Counted from the first letter of the stretch, positions 15,968-24,225 are shown. The stretch: 37,466 nucleotides of DNA from Acetobacter sp. DsW_063 (GCF_002153745.1 NZ_JOPL01000075.1:1-37466), one strand, 5' to 3'. Notes: generated from the letters alone by a model not told the origin. Program-made: numbers and translations.

Positions 15968-18358
15968 TCACAACTTGTATTCGGCCGTAACGAAAATCGT
16001 GCGCGGATCCGCGAACGCCGCCGCGTAGTTCACGGGCGAATATACCCCGTGCGACGCGGAGCCGAGTGTATACGACAAGGTCTGCGGATACCTGCGGTCA
16101 AGAATATTGCGGACCTGCCCCGTGATGGTCCATCGCTTGTCATCGCTTGTCCATGTCGCAATGGCGTTGAAATATGTCTGCGGTGACAGTCTTGTCTGCG
16201 CGTTTTCATTCCCGTCGAGATAGAGCGAAGATTGCCATGAGACGTCGGCGCCGATGCTGAACTGGCCCGGCGCACGGCGCAGCGGCACACGATAGAAGAC
16301 GGATGCGTTCATCTGCCAGCGTGGAGAATATGGAAGCCGTGCGCCCGAATGCGGCGCGTTATTGTATGCTCCTCCGTCGGCCAGTTTCAGGGGAGCCGTG
16401 GAGACGCCGTCGAAATGGTCCAACTGTGCATAGAGATAGGACGCCGTGTAGTGCATATCCCAGTTCGATCCGATATGCGCAGTGGCCTCCATCTCCGCGC
16501 CTGCGGAGTGCCCTTTGCCCGCATTGAATCTGTGTGAGAGCGCAGTCGTCGCGTCATAAGTCGTCATCTGGATGTTATTAAAATTGTTCCAGAACAACGC
16601 GCCGTTCACTTCCAAAATATGAGCGAACGGACTGGTCTTCGCGCCAATTTCGAACGTCGTCACCAACTCCGGCTTATAAGGCAGCAAAGCCTGCGCCATA
16701 TTGGCCACGCCCGGCGTCTGAGCGCGATAATCGTATCCACCCGATTTGCTTCCCTGCGAGATCGATACGTAGGGCATGACACTCGGCGTGATCTGCCAGG
16801 TCAAAGCGCCTTTCGGCAGCAATTGCGTCCAGTCGGCATGAGCGGCGGCGTGCCCCGGCCATGCCGAAGCGCCCGGGGCGCCGGAATAGAGAGCGCTGAT
16901 GACGCCAGGCCAACCCACAGAGTGATTACCGCCAGCAACGAGATAGTTCAGGTCTTCCGCATTCGAATGAGATTCATGATTGAATCGTAACCCCACCGTC
17001 GCTGTCAAAGTCGGCGTAATTTTGTATTCCGCCTGTCCATATAAAGCCCAGATGCGTGTCAATTGATCTATTTTTGCATATACTGGCGTGTAACTCTGAA
17101 GAGAGGCGGCCTGTGAATCCGGGTACCATGCCCCGGTCGTGTTGTTCGCCCGCCGTGCAGTATACCAGTCTTCGTACATGAAATACGCACCAATGGTGAA
17201 GGAAAGTCGTCCATAATCACCGTGCAAATTCAAGTCCTCGGAATACGCGCGGTCTTTATAATAAAGAAGTTGCGATCTCTGAATGTATTTCGTTCCGTAG
17301 TTGTCATAATATCCTGTGTCGTCATACCCCCGAACGGCCGTCGTCGAATGCAGTTGCAGGTGAGAGTTAACGACATAGTTGACGTTTCCCGTAAACCCGG
17401 CCTGGCTGTAATTGTTTTTAGGATAGATCGAAGAATACAAACCGTGGGTGTAGCCATTCAGCAGGTTGCCATACCCCCGGTTGGTGGAGCCATCCACCGT
17501 TCCGTCGAACGCGAGCGTAATGTCCCAGCGATCATTCGGCGTGAAACGCAATTTTCCACGCGCCTGCGTGTAATCAATATTATTCTCTGTCTGGTTGAGC
17601 GTGTAGTTGCGATCAAAGCCGTCACGCCCGTGGCGGTCGAAGGCGAGGCTCGCGTAAACGCGATCCTTTACGAGCGCACCGCTTGCCAGAAAAGCAGCCC
17701 TGTACTCATTATATGATCCATATCCAACCAGTGCACGAAATTGCTTTGTATTTCCTGGCGCGACGGTGTTGATGCGCACAGCGCCGCCCTCGGCCTGATG
17801 CCCGGCAGTAAAGCCAACCGGCCCACGGTCGATCTGCACATTATCCACGTCCAGCAATTCCTGCATCGTACCTATAGTGCGTGGCAGATAAACACCGTCG
17901 ATATAGGTGCCAACTGATGGCTCCCCTTGCGGGTCAAGTTCTCCGATGCCACGAATGAAGTAGTTCGTGGCCGAAAACCCCACCGTCGCACGTGGTTCGT
18001 ACAAATTCGGCGTCAAATTGGCCAATTGCCGCACATCCGTCACCCCAAGTTGGCGCAGGCGCTCACCCGTCAGTAAAGAGATAGATGCTGGCGTGCGCTG
18101 CAACGCGGCATGCAGGCGCGCGCCGTGCGTCTGCCCGGTAACGGCAATACTTTCGGCCTTGGCTACGGATGCTCTCCCCGCCTGTGCCGGATGGCGGATT
18201 TGCGCAGCGTTGCGGGGTTTATGCGTCCCGGCAGGTCGAGACTGCGACACGTCGGAAGGCGCCGCCAGAGCCGTTGAGGATGTAAAGGCTGACACCAGCA
18301 ACATCAGGCGGCGGCCATTTTTCAGGGCGCGTGAAGAGTCAACAGAAGCTAGCGTCAT
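15968..18358 (-). CDS. TonB-dependent outer-membrane receptor
   Basis: A 796-residue TonB-dependent receptor. A signal peptide ends near ALAAPSD and is followed by a possible TonB box (AESIAVTGQ). The plug domain (about 70-200) has TPASISLLTGERLRQLGV, the TNYFIRGIGELDPQGEPSVG motif and YIDGVYLPRT. The usual plug end, RIEVLRGPQGTLFG in many receptors, reads NVQIDRGPVGFTAGHQ here, which is unusual. The rest is a long beta-barrel ending in a C-terminal aromatic strand (TIFVTAEYKL), with VRNILDRRYPQT near the end. It resembles receptors for ferric siderophores and related compounds, but the substrate cannot be read from sequence. A type B carboxylesterase pseudogene lies behind it. The start at 18358 has a GGAA Shine-Dalgarno. 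Confidence 0.88.
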   Translation of the reverse strand: MTLASVDSSRALKNGRRLMLLVSAFTSSTALAAPSDVSQSRPAGTHKPRNAAQIRHPAQAGRASVAKAESIAVTGQTHGARLHAALQRTPASISLLTGERLRQLGVTDVRQLANLTPNLYEPRATVGFSATNYFIRGIGELDPQGEPSVGTYIDGVYLPRTIGTMQELLDVDNVQIDRGPVGFTAGHQAEGGAVRINTVAPGNTKQFRALVGYGSYNEYRAAFLASGALVKDRVYASLAFDRHGRDGFDRNYTLNQTENNIDYTQARGKLRFTPNDRWDITLAFDGTVDGSTNRGYGNLLNGYTHGLYSSIYPKNNYSQAGFTGNVNYVVNSHLQLHSTTAVRGYDDTGYYDNYGTKYIQRSQLLYYKDRAYSEDLNLHGDYGRLSFTIGAYFMYEDWYTARRANNTTGAWYPDSQAASLQSYTPVYAKIDQLTRIWALYGQAEYKITPTLTATVGLRFNHESHSNAEDLNYLVAGGNHSVGWPGVISALYSGAPGASAWPGHAAAHADWTQLLPKGALTWQITPSVMPYVSISQGSKSGGYDYRAQTPGVANMAQALLPYKPELVTTFEIGAKTSPFAHILEVNGALFWNNFNNIQMTTYDATTALSHRFNAGKGHSAGAEMEATAHIGSNWDMHYTASYLYAQLDHFDGVSTAPLKLADGGAYNNAPHSGARLPYSPRWQMNASVFYRVPLRRAPGQFSIGADVSWQSSLYLDGNENAQTRLSPQTYFNAIATWTSDDKRWTITGQVRNILDRRYPQTLSYTLGSASHGVYSPVNYAAAFADPRTIFVTAEYKL

Positions 18359-18908
18359 ATCATGTCATTCCGAAACAGCGAGAACAACATGATTAGTATC
18401 TATGTTTTTGATAAAATATACAATTTCTACATTGATTTATTTAAAATTACTTCATTACCAGATCAAATACACCAGAATTCGCAAAACTACTCGCGGAACA
18501 ATTGATGCTTTAGAATTTGACCATGCTTTAAATCCACCGCGCACCTGAGTGCGCGTGAATGCGAACAAAATTCATGACAAATAGAGCGTGGAGGAAAACG
18601 ATAGAATCTCCAAAAACCATGAGCTATAAAAACCAGATTCCTAGTATTATTTATATAAACCATATTGATTTATGTATCTATCAGACATGCATCGCCAAGA
18701 TTACGTTAACCCGACTTACATTATTTCCGGCGTACGAGGACATGCGGCTGTCCCCGAGCATTCGCTTACGCAGGGAATACGCGGGTTATCTATAAGATGT
18801 CATCGTTCTTAACAACTATTCTCGGCTATAGAAAAATATTAAAGGACTCAATTTATATCAAAAATAACATATCACTTTCAATTCACGGGCTTTGGGGTGG
18901 GCGAAAAA
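18359..18908. other. AT-rich spacer upstream of the receptor
   Basis: About 550 nt of clearly AT-rich DNA between the receptor start and the terminator of the rhodanese gene. A 78-codon plus-strand frame (18559-18795) has a lysine/isoleucine-rich composition unlike neighbouring genes and no Shine-Dalgarno, so I do not call it. The part next to 18358 should hold the receptor promoter. On the minus strand TTGATC and TAAATA lie 17 nt apart about 80-110 nt before the start, a weak match. No clear Fur box was seen. Confidence 0.45.
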
Positions 18909-18951
18909 CGACCAATCCGGAGTTCAACATAGCAGTTGCCGCACTCCGGAT
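18909..18951 (-). terminator. Rho-independent terminator of the rhodanese operon
   Basis: ATCCGGAGT (18915-18923) and ACTCCGGAT (18943-18951) form a perfect 9-bp stem with a 19-nt loop, beginning 19 nt after the rhodanese stop at 18970. On the minus strand the stem is followed within a few bases by TCGTTTTTCG. This ends the sulfur cluster transcript. Confidence 0.65.
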
Positions 18952-18969
18952 ACGACTACTCGACGCGCA

Positions 18970-20559
18970 TCACCCTTTTAAGACACGGAACCCGTGCGTT
19001 CCGTCACGCTCAAGCTGAGCAATCAACCCAAACTCCCATTCAAGATAAGCCTGCATAGCCGCTGCAGAGTTATCCGCGCCTTCATAGGGACGTTTGTAGA
19101 CATCGTTCGGCTCAGACAACGCAGCCTCCGGCGTCAACCCTGCTTCGACTGGCAGCTTCGCCGCAATCCACGCGGCCAAGCCCCCCTCCAGAACCTCTAC
19201 GTCAAAGCCCTGCGCCTCAAATTCCGGCGCCGCCAGGCGTGCGGCAAGCCCATCCGGAGACGTCAGGACAATCTTGCGAGCGCCTATTTTTCCAAAAATT
19301 TCTTCAACATCACTGCGAATCGCAAAATGCGATCCAGGAACGTGTCTCTTCCGAAATTCAGGACTGGTGGCGAGATCAATGACAAACGGCTCCGCGCGTT
19401 CAGACAAATCCTTCACCGAGACAAAGCGCACGTCTGGCAGCGGACCGGCGAGCGGCGTCGGCTCGGCACCGCTCTCGCGCGGCAGATCCGACCAGTCCGT
19501 CAGAACATAAACCTCATTCCAGCCGAGTTGCCGCAACCAGTGCCCCGTCATGCGGGCGCGCACACCGTCATCATCGGTCAGAACGATCGTTCCATGCCGC
19601 ACGCCGACCCATTCATCCGTGGCCTGCACCAGCTGGCCGCCGGGCGCCGATCGAAAACCTGCAAGATGGGACGCCTCGTATTCTTCCGGAGAGCGAACGT
19701 CGAGCCGGTACAGCGTACGCGCTGTGTCCTCCGCCAATTCGGCGACGCCTGCGGCGTCGATCAACCGCACCCCGGCTCGTTCCGCCAGGGAAATCGCACC
19801 CTGCAACGCGGCTTCCCGGTCATCCTCCCGCACATCGCCAGCACGCTTTGTCTCTCCATGCGCAAGCTGTAATCCCTCAAGCGTCCAGCCAATCGTTCCG
19901 TTGCGCAGCGCGAAGACAGGATTGGGAATACCGGCGTTGATCAGCGATTGCGCACCGATAATGGAGCGCGTGCGCCCTGCGCAGTTCACGACAACAGTCG
20001 TCTGCGGCGATGGCGCCAGACCACGAACACGCAACGCCAGTTCCGCGCCAGGAACGGAACGGCCGCTCGGAATGGACATAGTCGTATATTCGCTGAACCG
20101 GCGTGCATCGAGAACCACGAGGTCATCCCCGCGCTCGAGACGTTCATACAGTTCCCGCGCAGGCAAGGACGGCGTGCCACGCTCGTGTTCGACCAGTTCG
20201 CCGAAAGATTTGGACGGCACATTGACGTCGATGAAAATTTCGCCGCCCGAATTACGCCACCCCTCCAGTCCGCCAGCGAGCGCCGAGACATGCGTGTAGC
20301 CCAGCCTACGAAAAATCGGCAGCGCCTTCGCAACGCGGCCTTCCCCGTCGTCATAGATCACAATGGGCGCGTCACGACGCGGCGCCAGCCCCGCAAGGCG
20401 TTCCTCAATGCGCCCGAGCGGCAGATTCACCGCGAACAAAGGATGCGCAGCGGCGAACGGACCTTCCTCGCGCAGATCAAACAGTGCGATCTCCTCGCCA
20501 GTGCGAAGTTTTTCGCGAACCACTGTCGAAGACACATGCGGAGAGGAAAATGCGTTCAT
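18970..20559 (-). CDS. Four-domain rhodanese-like sulfurtransferase
   Basis: A 529-residue cytoplasmic protein made of four rhodanese-type repeats (about 8-105, 130-235, 262-365 and 375-475) and a C-terminal helical tail of about 50 residues (YEGADNSAAAMQAYLEWEFGL). Only the second repeat has an active-site Cys, in VNCAGRTRS (Cys193). The matching loops of the others read YDDGEGRVA, TDDDGVRAR and TSPDGLAAR, without Cys. So one domain may move sulfane sulfur while the rest are structural. It starts 3 nt after the thiol dioxygenase stop, clearly in one operon, and is closed by a terminator. Rhodaneses next to thiol dioxygenases are known from other proteobacteria. Likely role: accepting sulfur from the compound processed by the cluster. 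Confidence 0.88.
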   Translation of the reverse strand: MNAFSSPHVSSTVVREKLRTGEEIALFDLREEGPFAAAHPLFAVNLPLGRIEERLAGLAPRRDAPIVIYDDGEGRVAKALPIFRRLGYTHVSALAGGLEGWRNSGGEIFIDVNVPSKSFGELVEHERGTPSLPARELYERLERGDDLVVLDARRFSEYTTMSIPSGRSVPGAELALRVRGLAPSPQTTVVVNCAGRTRSIIGAQSLINAGIPNPVFALRNGTIGWTLEGLQLAHGETKRAGDVREDDREAALQGAISLAERAGVRLIDAAGVAELAEDTARTLYRLDVRSPEEYEASHLAGFRSAPGGQLVQATDEWVGVRHGTIVLTDDDGVRARMTGHWLRQLGWNEVYVLTDWSDLPRESGAEPTPLAGPLPDVRFVSVKDLSERAEPFVIDLATSPEFRKRHVPGSHFAIRSDVEEIFGKIGARKIVLTSPDGLAARLAAPEFEAQGFDVEVLEGGLAAWIAAKLPVEAGLTPEAALSEPNDVYKRPYEGADNSAAAMQAYLEWEFGLIAQLERDGTHGFRVLKG

Positions 20560-20562
20560 GGA

Positions 20563-21162
20563 TCAGGCCGCTTTCGCGTTGAGGGATCGATCCCATAGGT
20601 TGGGCGTGACGCCGCTTGAATAGCCAGAGATGAATGGGCGTTCCTCGCCGGTCTCGATATCGTAGACTGCGCGCGAAACGCCGCCAATATTGCCGCCATA
20701 AACATGAATGGACACTGACGCCCTGTCCTCCAGCGCGTTCGCCACGACATGATAGTCGTTGACGTCCGGCTCCAGAGACGCAACCTCGCCCTCTTCCAGA
20801 AAACTTACGTCGACACGCTCGAAGGTCCCACGAGAATTCCGCCGGAACTGCGTTTCGCTCTCCCGGCCCCGCAGCATCCCAATCAATCCCCAGACCCGGT
20901 GATCGTGCAATGGCGTCGTCTGCCCCGGCCCCCAGACGAAACTGACGACGGAAAACCGCTCCAGCGGATCGCAATGCAGAAGATACTGACTATAACGATC
21001 CGGATTGGGAACGGCGAAGACGTCAGGCAGCCAGTCGTCCTTGCTCACCAATGTCCGAAGAAGAGAACTTCCCTCCTGCTGTACAGCCGAAGGGGAGAGA
21101 CCACGCTCGAACAGCGCGGTGAAACGGGTAACGAACTCCCGCAAGGGAACAATGCTGGTCAT
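20563..21162 (-). CDS. Thiol dioxygenase, CDO fold (3-mercaptopropionate type?)
   Basis: A 199-residue cupin of the cysteine dioxygenase family, which oxidises thiols to sulfinates with O2 and a mononuclear iron. The 3-His site is visible: LHDHRVWG (His86, His88) and SVSIHVYGG (His153). The Cys of the Cys-Tyr cofactor of mammalian CDO is replaced by Leu93. A Gln (Gln59 in RYSQYLLHCD) sits where 3-mercaptopropionate dioxygenases have Gln instead of the Arg of cysteine dioxygenases. This points to 3-mercaptopropionate or a similar thiol without an amino group, but the substrate is inference. It is 6 nt from the class II aldolase-like gene and 3 nt from the rhodanese, so the three are one transcript. 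Confidence 0.85.
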   Translation of the reverse strand: MTSIVPLREFVTRFTALFERGLSPSAVQQEGSSLLRTLVSKDDWLPDVFAVPNPDRYSQYLLHCDPLERFSVVSFVWGPGQTTPLHDHRVWGLIGMLRGRESETQFRRNSRGTFERVDVSFLEEGEVASLEPDVNDYHVVANALEDRASVSIHVYGGNIGGVSRAVYDIETGEERPFISGYSSGVTPNLWDRSLNAKAA

Positions 21163-21168
21163 CGGGTA

Positions 21169-21972
21169 TCAGTCCAAAAGGTCCGGCTCCTGTGCGACAA
21201 TCCAGTCCCACAGAGGTTGGAAGGAATAGTAACCGCCCTGATGTGTGCCGACCTGACTGGCCGTCAGCTTCGCGATATCGGGCGCAATAGGCTTCAGCGG
21301 ACCCGCCGCCTGCGCAAGCAACTGCGTCTGCGCAGCGTTGTCCATGGTGATGAACCACCATGCGGCGGCCTCTACGGTCGGACCTACGGTAAGCAGCCCG
21401 TGATTTTGCAGGATCAGCGCCTTGCGGTCGCCGAGAGTCTGCGCGAGCCGCTCCCCTTCGCTGTCCTCCAGCACCACGCCGCTAAACGGGTCGAAAACGA
21501 CGTGATCTTCATAAAACGCACAAGAATCCTGCGTAATGGGCAGCAGTTCCGTTCCCAGCGCGGAAAACGCCTTTCCATAGGTCGAGTGTGTATGCGCCGC
21601 CGCGATCACGTCGGGGCGCGCCCGGTGCAACGCAGAGTGAATGGTGAAGCCTGCGGTGTTGATCGGCCTGTCGCCGATCAGAATGGCTCCGTCATGATCG
21701 ACGAGTTGCAGATCCGAAACCCTGATCTGGGAAAAATGCACAGCAAGCGGATTGATCCAGTACTGATCGGGAAATTCCGGATCGCGCGCGGTAACATGCC
21801 CGGCCAGCCCCTGATCGAAGCCGTAGCGGGCAAAAAGTCGAAACGTCGCAGCGAGGCGCTGCTTGCGGTGAAGTCTTTCCTCCGCGAAAGACGCGGCAGG
21901 CCGACGCGGCTCCAGCTTTCGGGCGCGGGCCTGCTGATCATTATGGCGGAGCGGGGCTGCGATGACGTTCAT
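21169..21972 (-). CDS. Class II aldolase/adducin-like protein
   Basis: A 267-residue member of the class II aldolase/adducin family. The metal site His residues are present: AAAHTHSTYGKAFSALG (His127, His129) and LQNHGLLTVGP (His191). Before them, NTAGFTIHSALHRARPD replaces the PSSEWRFH-type segment of fuculose-phosphate aldolase, so the catalytic Glu position is occupied by Gly108. It may therefore not be a classical aldolase. It groups by eye with adducin-like proteins that share AGF-x-IH-x-A-x-HRARPD. It lies between the SsuD-like monooxygenase and the thiol dioxygenase in a sulfur-type operon, suggesting it acts on a carbonyl or hydroxy-acid intermediate such as a sulfur-containing carbon skeleton. 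Its reaction is unknown. Confidence 0.85.
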   Translation of the reverse strand: MNVIAAPLRHNDQQARARKLEPRRPAASFAEERLHRKQRLAATFRLFARYGFDQGLAGHVTARDPEFPDQYWINPLAVHFSQIRVSDLQLVDHDGAILIGDRPINTAGFTIHSALHRARPDVIAAAHTHSTYGKAFSALGTELLPITQDSCAFYEDHVVFDPFSGVVLEDSEGERLAQTLGDRKALILQNHGLLTVGPTVEAAAWWFITMDNAAQTQLLAQAAGPLKPIAPDIAKLTASQVGTHQGGYYSFQPLWDWIVAQEPDLLD

Positions 21973-22066
21973 TGGCCGTGACCCTTTTGTTTACCGGTTT
22001 GATTGACGCGTCGATGGACGACCGCGCGGGTCATCCGATCAAGGCGGCGCGACACGGGAAAATTTC

Positions 22067-23164
22067 TTACGCAGCCTCACGACCCGCACCGGAGCGCGCG
22101 TCCTCCTCTGCGATCAGACGTCGGGCGAGCGGAATAAGATCCCGCCCGTAGACGTAGGCGTCCTGCAGCGGATCGAAACCCCGGATCAGGATGTTGGTCA
22201 CGCCCAGACGATAGTAGTCGAGCAGAGCGTCCGCCACCTGTTCCGCGGTGCCGACCAGCGACGTGGAATTGCCCCGGGCGCCGGTCAACGCCGCCAGCCC
22301 CGTCCACAAGCGCTTGTCCAGTCGTGCCCCCTGCGCCGCAGCCGCAAGCAGACGCCGGGATCCCTCGTTGGGAACGACAGTGGGGCGGGCGTAGCCGGTC
22401 TGCTCCTGCAAACCCCGCGCCGTCTCCAGAATCTGCTCGGCCTTCGCCCAGGCCGCCTCCTCCGTCTCGGCAAGGATGGGACGAAGAGACAGTGAGAACC
22501 TGACCGTGCGGCCATGCTGCGCCGCAGACGCCTTCACGCGCGCGATCGTCTCACGCACCTGCTCGTATGTCTCGCCCCAGAGCGCGTAAATATCAGCGTG
22601 CTTGCCAGCGACCGCGATCGCCTCCTCCGATGATCCGCCGAAAAAGACGGGAATGGACGAGCCGTTCTGTGGCCGGATTGCCGAATGGGCGCCACGCACC
22701 TTGTAATATTTTCCATCATAGTCGAACGGCGCATCGCTGCTCCATTCACGACGCACGATGTCGAGGTATTCGCTCGTCCGGGCGTAACGCTCGGCCTTCG
22801 TCAGATGATCGCCGTCGGCCTGCAACTCCCGATCGTCGCCGCCTGTGATGATATGCACCGCCGCGCGACCGCCACTGATGGCGTCCAGCGTGGCGAGTTG
22901 CCGCGCCGCAAGCGTCGGCGCAGTGAAACCCGGTCGATGGGCGACCATCAGGCCCAGCCGTCGGGTTACACTAGCGACGTGCTGGGAGATCAGAATGCTT
23001 TCCGGGGAATTCGAATGGAAGGCGACCAGGACCCGGTCAAACCCCCCGTTTTCATGGATTTTCGCGGCCGCCTCGACATGGTCGAGATTCACCACCGGCC
23101 CTTCCGCCGGGACAATCTCCGAATGGTTGCGGCCGTTGACGAAGCCAATGAAATCAACGGGCAT
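22067..23164 (-). CDS. SsuD-like FMNH2-dependent monooxygenase (LLM family)
   Basis: A 365-residue luciferase-like flavin monooxygenase resembling alkanesulfonate monooxygenase SsuD. Shared landmarks are PTLAARQLATLDAISGGR, TGGDDRELQADGD, ERY-x-RT-x-EYLDIVRR, VRGAHSAIRPQ, VFFGGSSEEAI, ADIYALWGE and TSLVGTAEQVADAL. Yet SsuD active-site positions differ: the strand RFGIRLHV, holding Arg226 and His228 in E. coli, reads RFSLSLRP, and the Cys54 region reads FHSNSPES. Hence the substrate is probably not a simple alkanesulfonate. No flavin reductase partner gene is near. The start at 23164 has an AGGAGCG Shine-Dalgarno. It is first in the sulfur-type set, 94 nt upstream of the aldolase-like gene, and 161 nt behind the EamA transporter. 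Confidence 0.87.
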   Translation of the reverse strand: MPVDFIGFVNGRNHSEIVPAEGPVVNLDHVEAAAKIHENGGFDRVLVAFHSNSPESILISQHVASVTRRLGLMVAHRPGFTAPTLAARQLATLDAISGGRAAVHIITGGDDRELQADGDHLTKAERYARTSEYLDIVRREWSSDAPFDYDGKYYKVRGAHSAIRPQNGSSIPVFFGGSSEEAIAVAGKHADIYALWGETYEQVRETIARVKASAAQHGRTVRFSLSLRPILAETEEAAWAKAEQILETARGLQEQTGYARPTVVPNEGSRRLLAAAAQGARLDKRLWTGLAALTGARGNSTSLVGTAEQVADALLDYYRLGVTNILIRGFDPLQDAYVYGRDLIPLARRLIAEEDARSGAGREAA

Positions 23165-23325
23165 GACGCGCTCCTGATGGCTATTTCACTACAATAAATG
23201 CCGTTGATGCCTAATCTACCGTTTTGTTCGTAATTTTTGCCATCAAAAAAACTCAAATCCACCATCAAGATTCGCTCAATAATCCCCCCCCTCTCGCCAG
23301 GAGCCCGGATGGCGCGCCTGGCCGA
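23165..23325 (-). promoter_or_regulatory. Spacer upstream of the sulfur cluster
   Basis: 161 nt between the transporter stop and the monooxygenase start. It is AT-rich near the monooxygenase (ATTTATTGTAGTG and a TTTTTTT run on the minus strand), consistent with a promoter, though no pair is convincing. A 6-bp stem GCCAGG/CCTGGC (23296-23301, 23317-23322) just behind the transporter stop is a weak terminator candidate. A run of seven or eight C lies near 23284. Confidence 0.4.
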
Positions 23326-24225
23326 TTACAGAACCGCAACAGCTGTCTTTGGACGGCGTGGCTTTAATTCGCTGGCCACGACGCCCGCCACGATGAACGC
23401 CGCGCCCAGAATGGCGAGCGGGGGCAGATGCTCACCTGCAAACCATCCAACGAGGCCCGCCCATACAGGCTCTCCGGCGTAAATGATGGTCGCCCGCGCG
23501 GGCGAAACCGCCTTCTGCGCCCAGTTCATGGTCAACTGGATGAGCGCGCTCGCCAGACCCAACCCCACCGCAGCCGACAGCCATACCCATGAGAATGACG
23601 GCGCCGGCTCTCCGGCGACGGGCATGACGACGAATGACAGGACGCCAACAGTCAGAAGCTGCACGACAGTCACCCGGACACTGTCCACTTTCGAAGCGAA
23701 ACGTCCGATCAGAATGATTTCCGCCGCGATTGCGCAGGCCGACGCGAAGGTCGCGATTTCTCCGCGCCCGAGCCCAACGGACATCGCCCCCGGTCCCGTC
23801 AGACACAGCAGCCCCGTGAACGCCAACCCTATGCCGACCCATGTCATCAGCTTCGGACGCCGCCTCATCACCGCCCATTGCAGCAGCGGCGTGATCGGCA
23901 CGTAGAGAGCCGTCAGAAATGCGGAGATGCCGCCATCGAGCGTCTCCAGCCCGTACGTCTGAAGGCTGTATCCCAGAAAAATCGAAACGCCGATCAAGGC
24001 CCCCGCGCCTATTTCCGTCGCAGTCACGGCGCGCATCGTTCGGAGGAACAGGAGCAGACTCACCCCTCCGGCGATGCTGAACCGGAGTCCGACGAAGAAC
24101 AACGGACCGCAATGTTGCATGGCCGTATGCACGATCAGAAAAGTCGCGCCCCACAGCACCGTAATACCCAGCAACGCCATTTCCTCAGGCGAAAAGAACG
24201 TTTTGCGGGCGATTAAGGCGAACAT
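23326..24225 (-). CDS. EamA/DMT-family transporter
   Basis: A 299-residue inner-membrane protein with about ten hydrophobic helices in two repeats. The first begins ALLGITVLWGATFLIV-; it ends with the internal repeat motif ALYVPITPLLQW. The second contains TIIYAGEPVWAGLVGWFAGE, the usual end motif of EamA domains. Such proteins export or import amino acids, nucleotides or other small metabolites; the substrate is not predictable. It is upstream of the sulfur-type cluster on the same strand and may export or import its substrate or product, but a 161-nt gap with AT-rich DNA could hold a separate promoter. Confidence 0.85.
   Translation of the reverse strand: MFALIARKTFFSPEEMALLGITVLWGATFLIVHTAMQHCGPLFFVGLRFSIAGGVSLLLFLRTMRAVTATEIGAGALIGVSIFLGYSLQTYGLETLDGGISAFLTALYVPITPLLQWAVMRRRPKLMTWVGIGLAFTGLLCLTGPGAMSVGLGRGEIATFASACAIAAEIILIGRFASKVDSVRVTVVQLLTVGVLSFVVMPVAGEPAPSFSWVWLSAAVGLGLASALIQLTMNWAQKAVSPARATIIYAGEPVWAGLVGWFAGEHLPPLAILGAAFIVAGVVASELKPRRPKTAVAVL

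Noticed and set aside
18559-18795. 78-codon plus-strand frame in the AT-rich spacer
   Set aside because: No Shine-Dalgarno, no domain and a composition that follows the local AT content.
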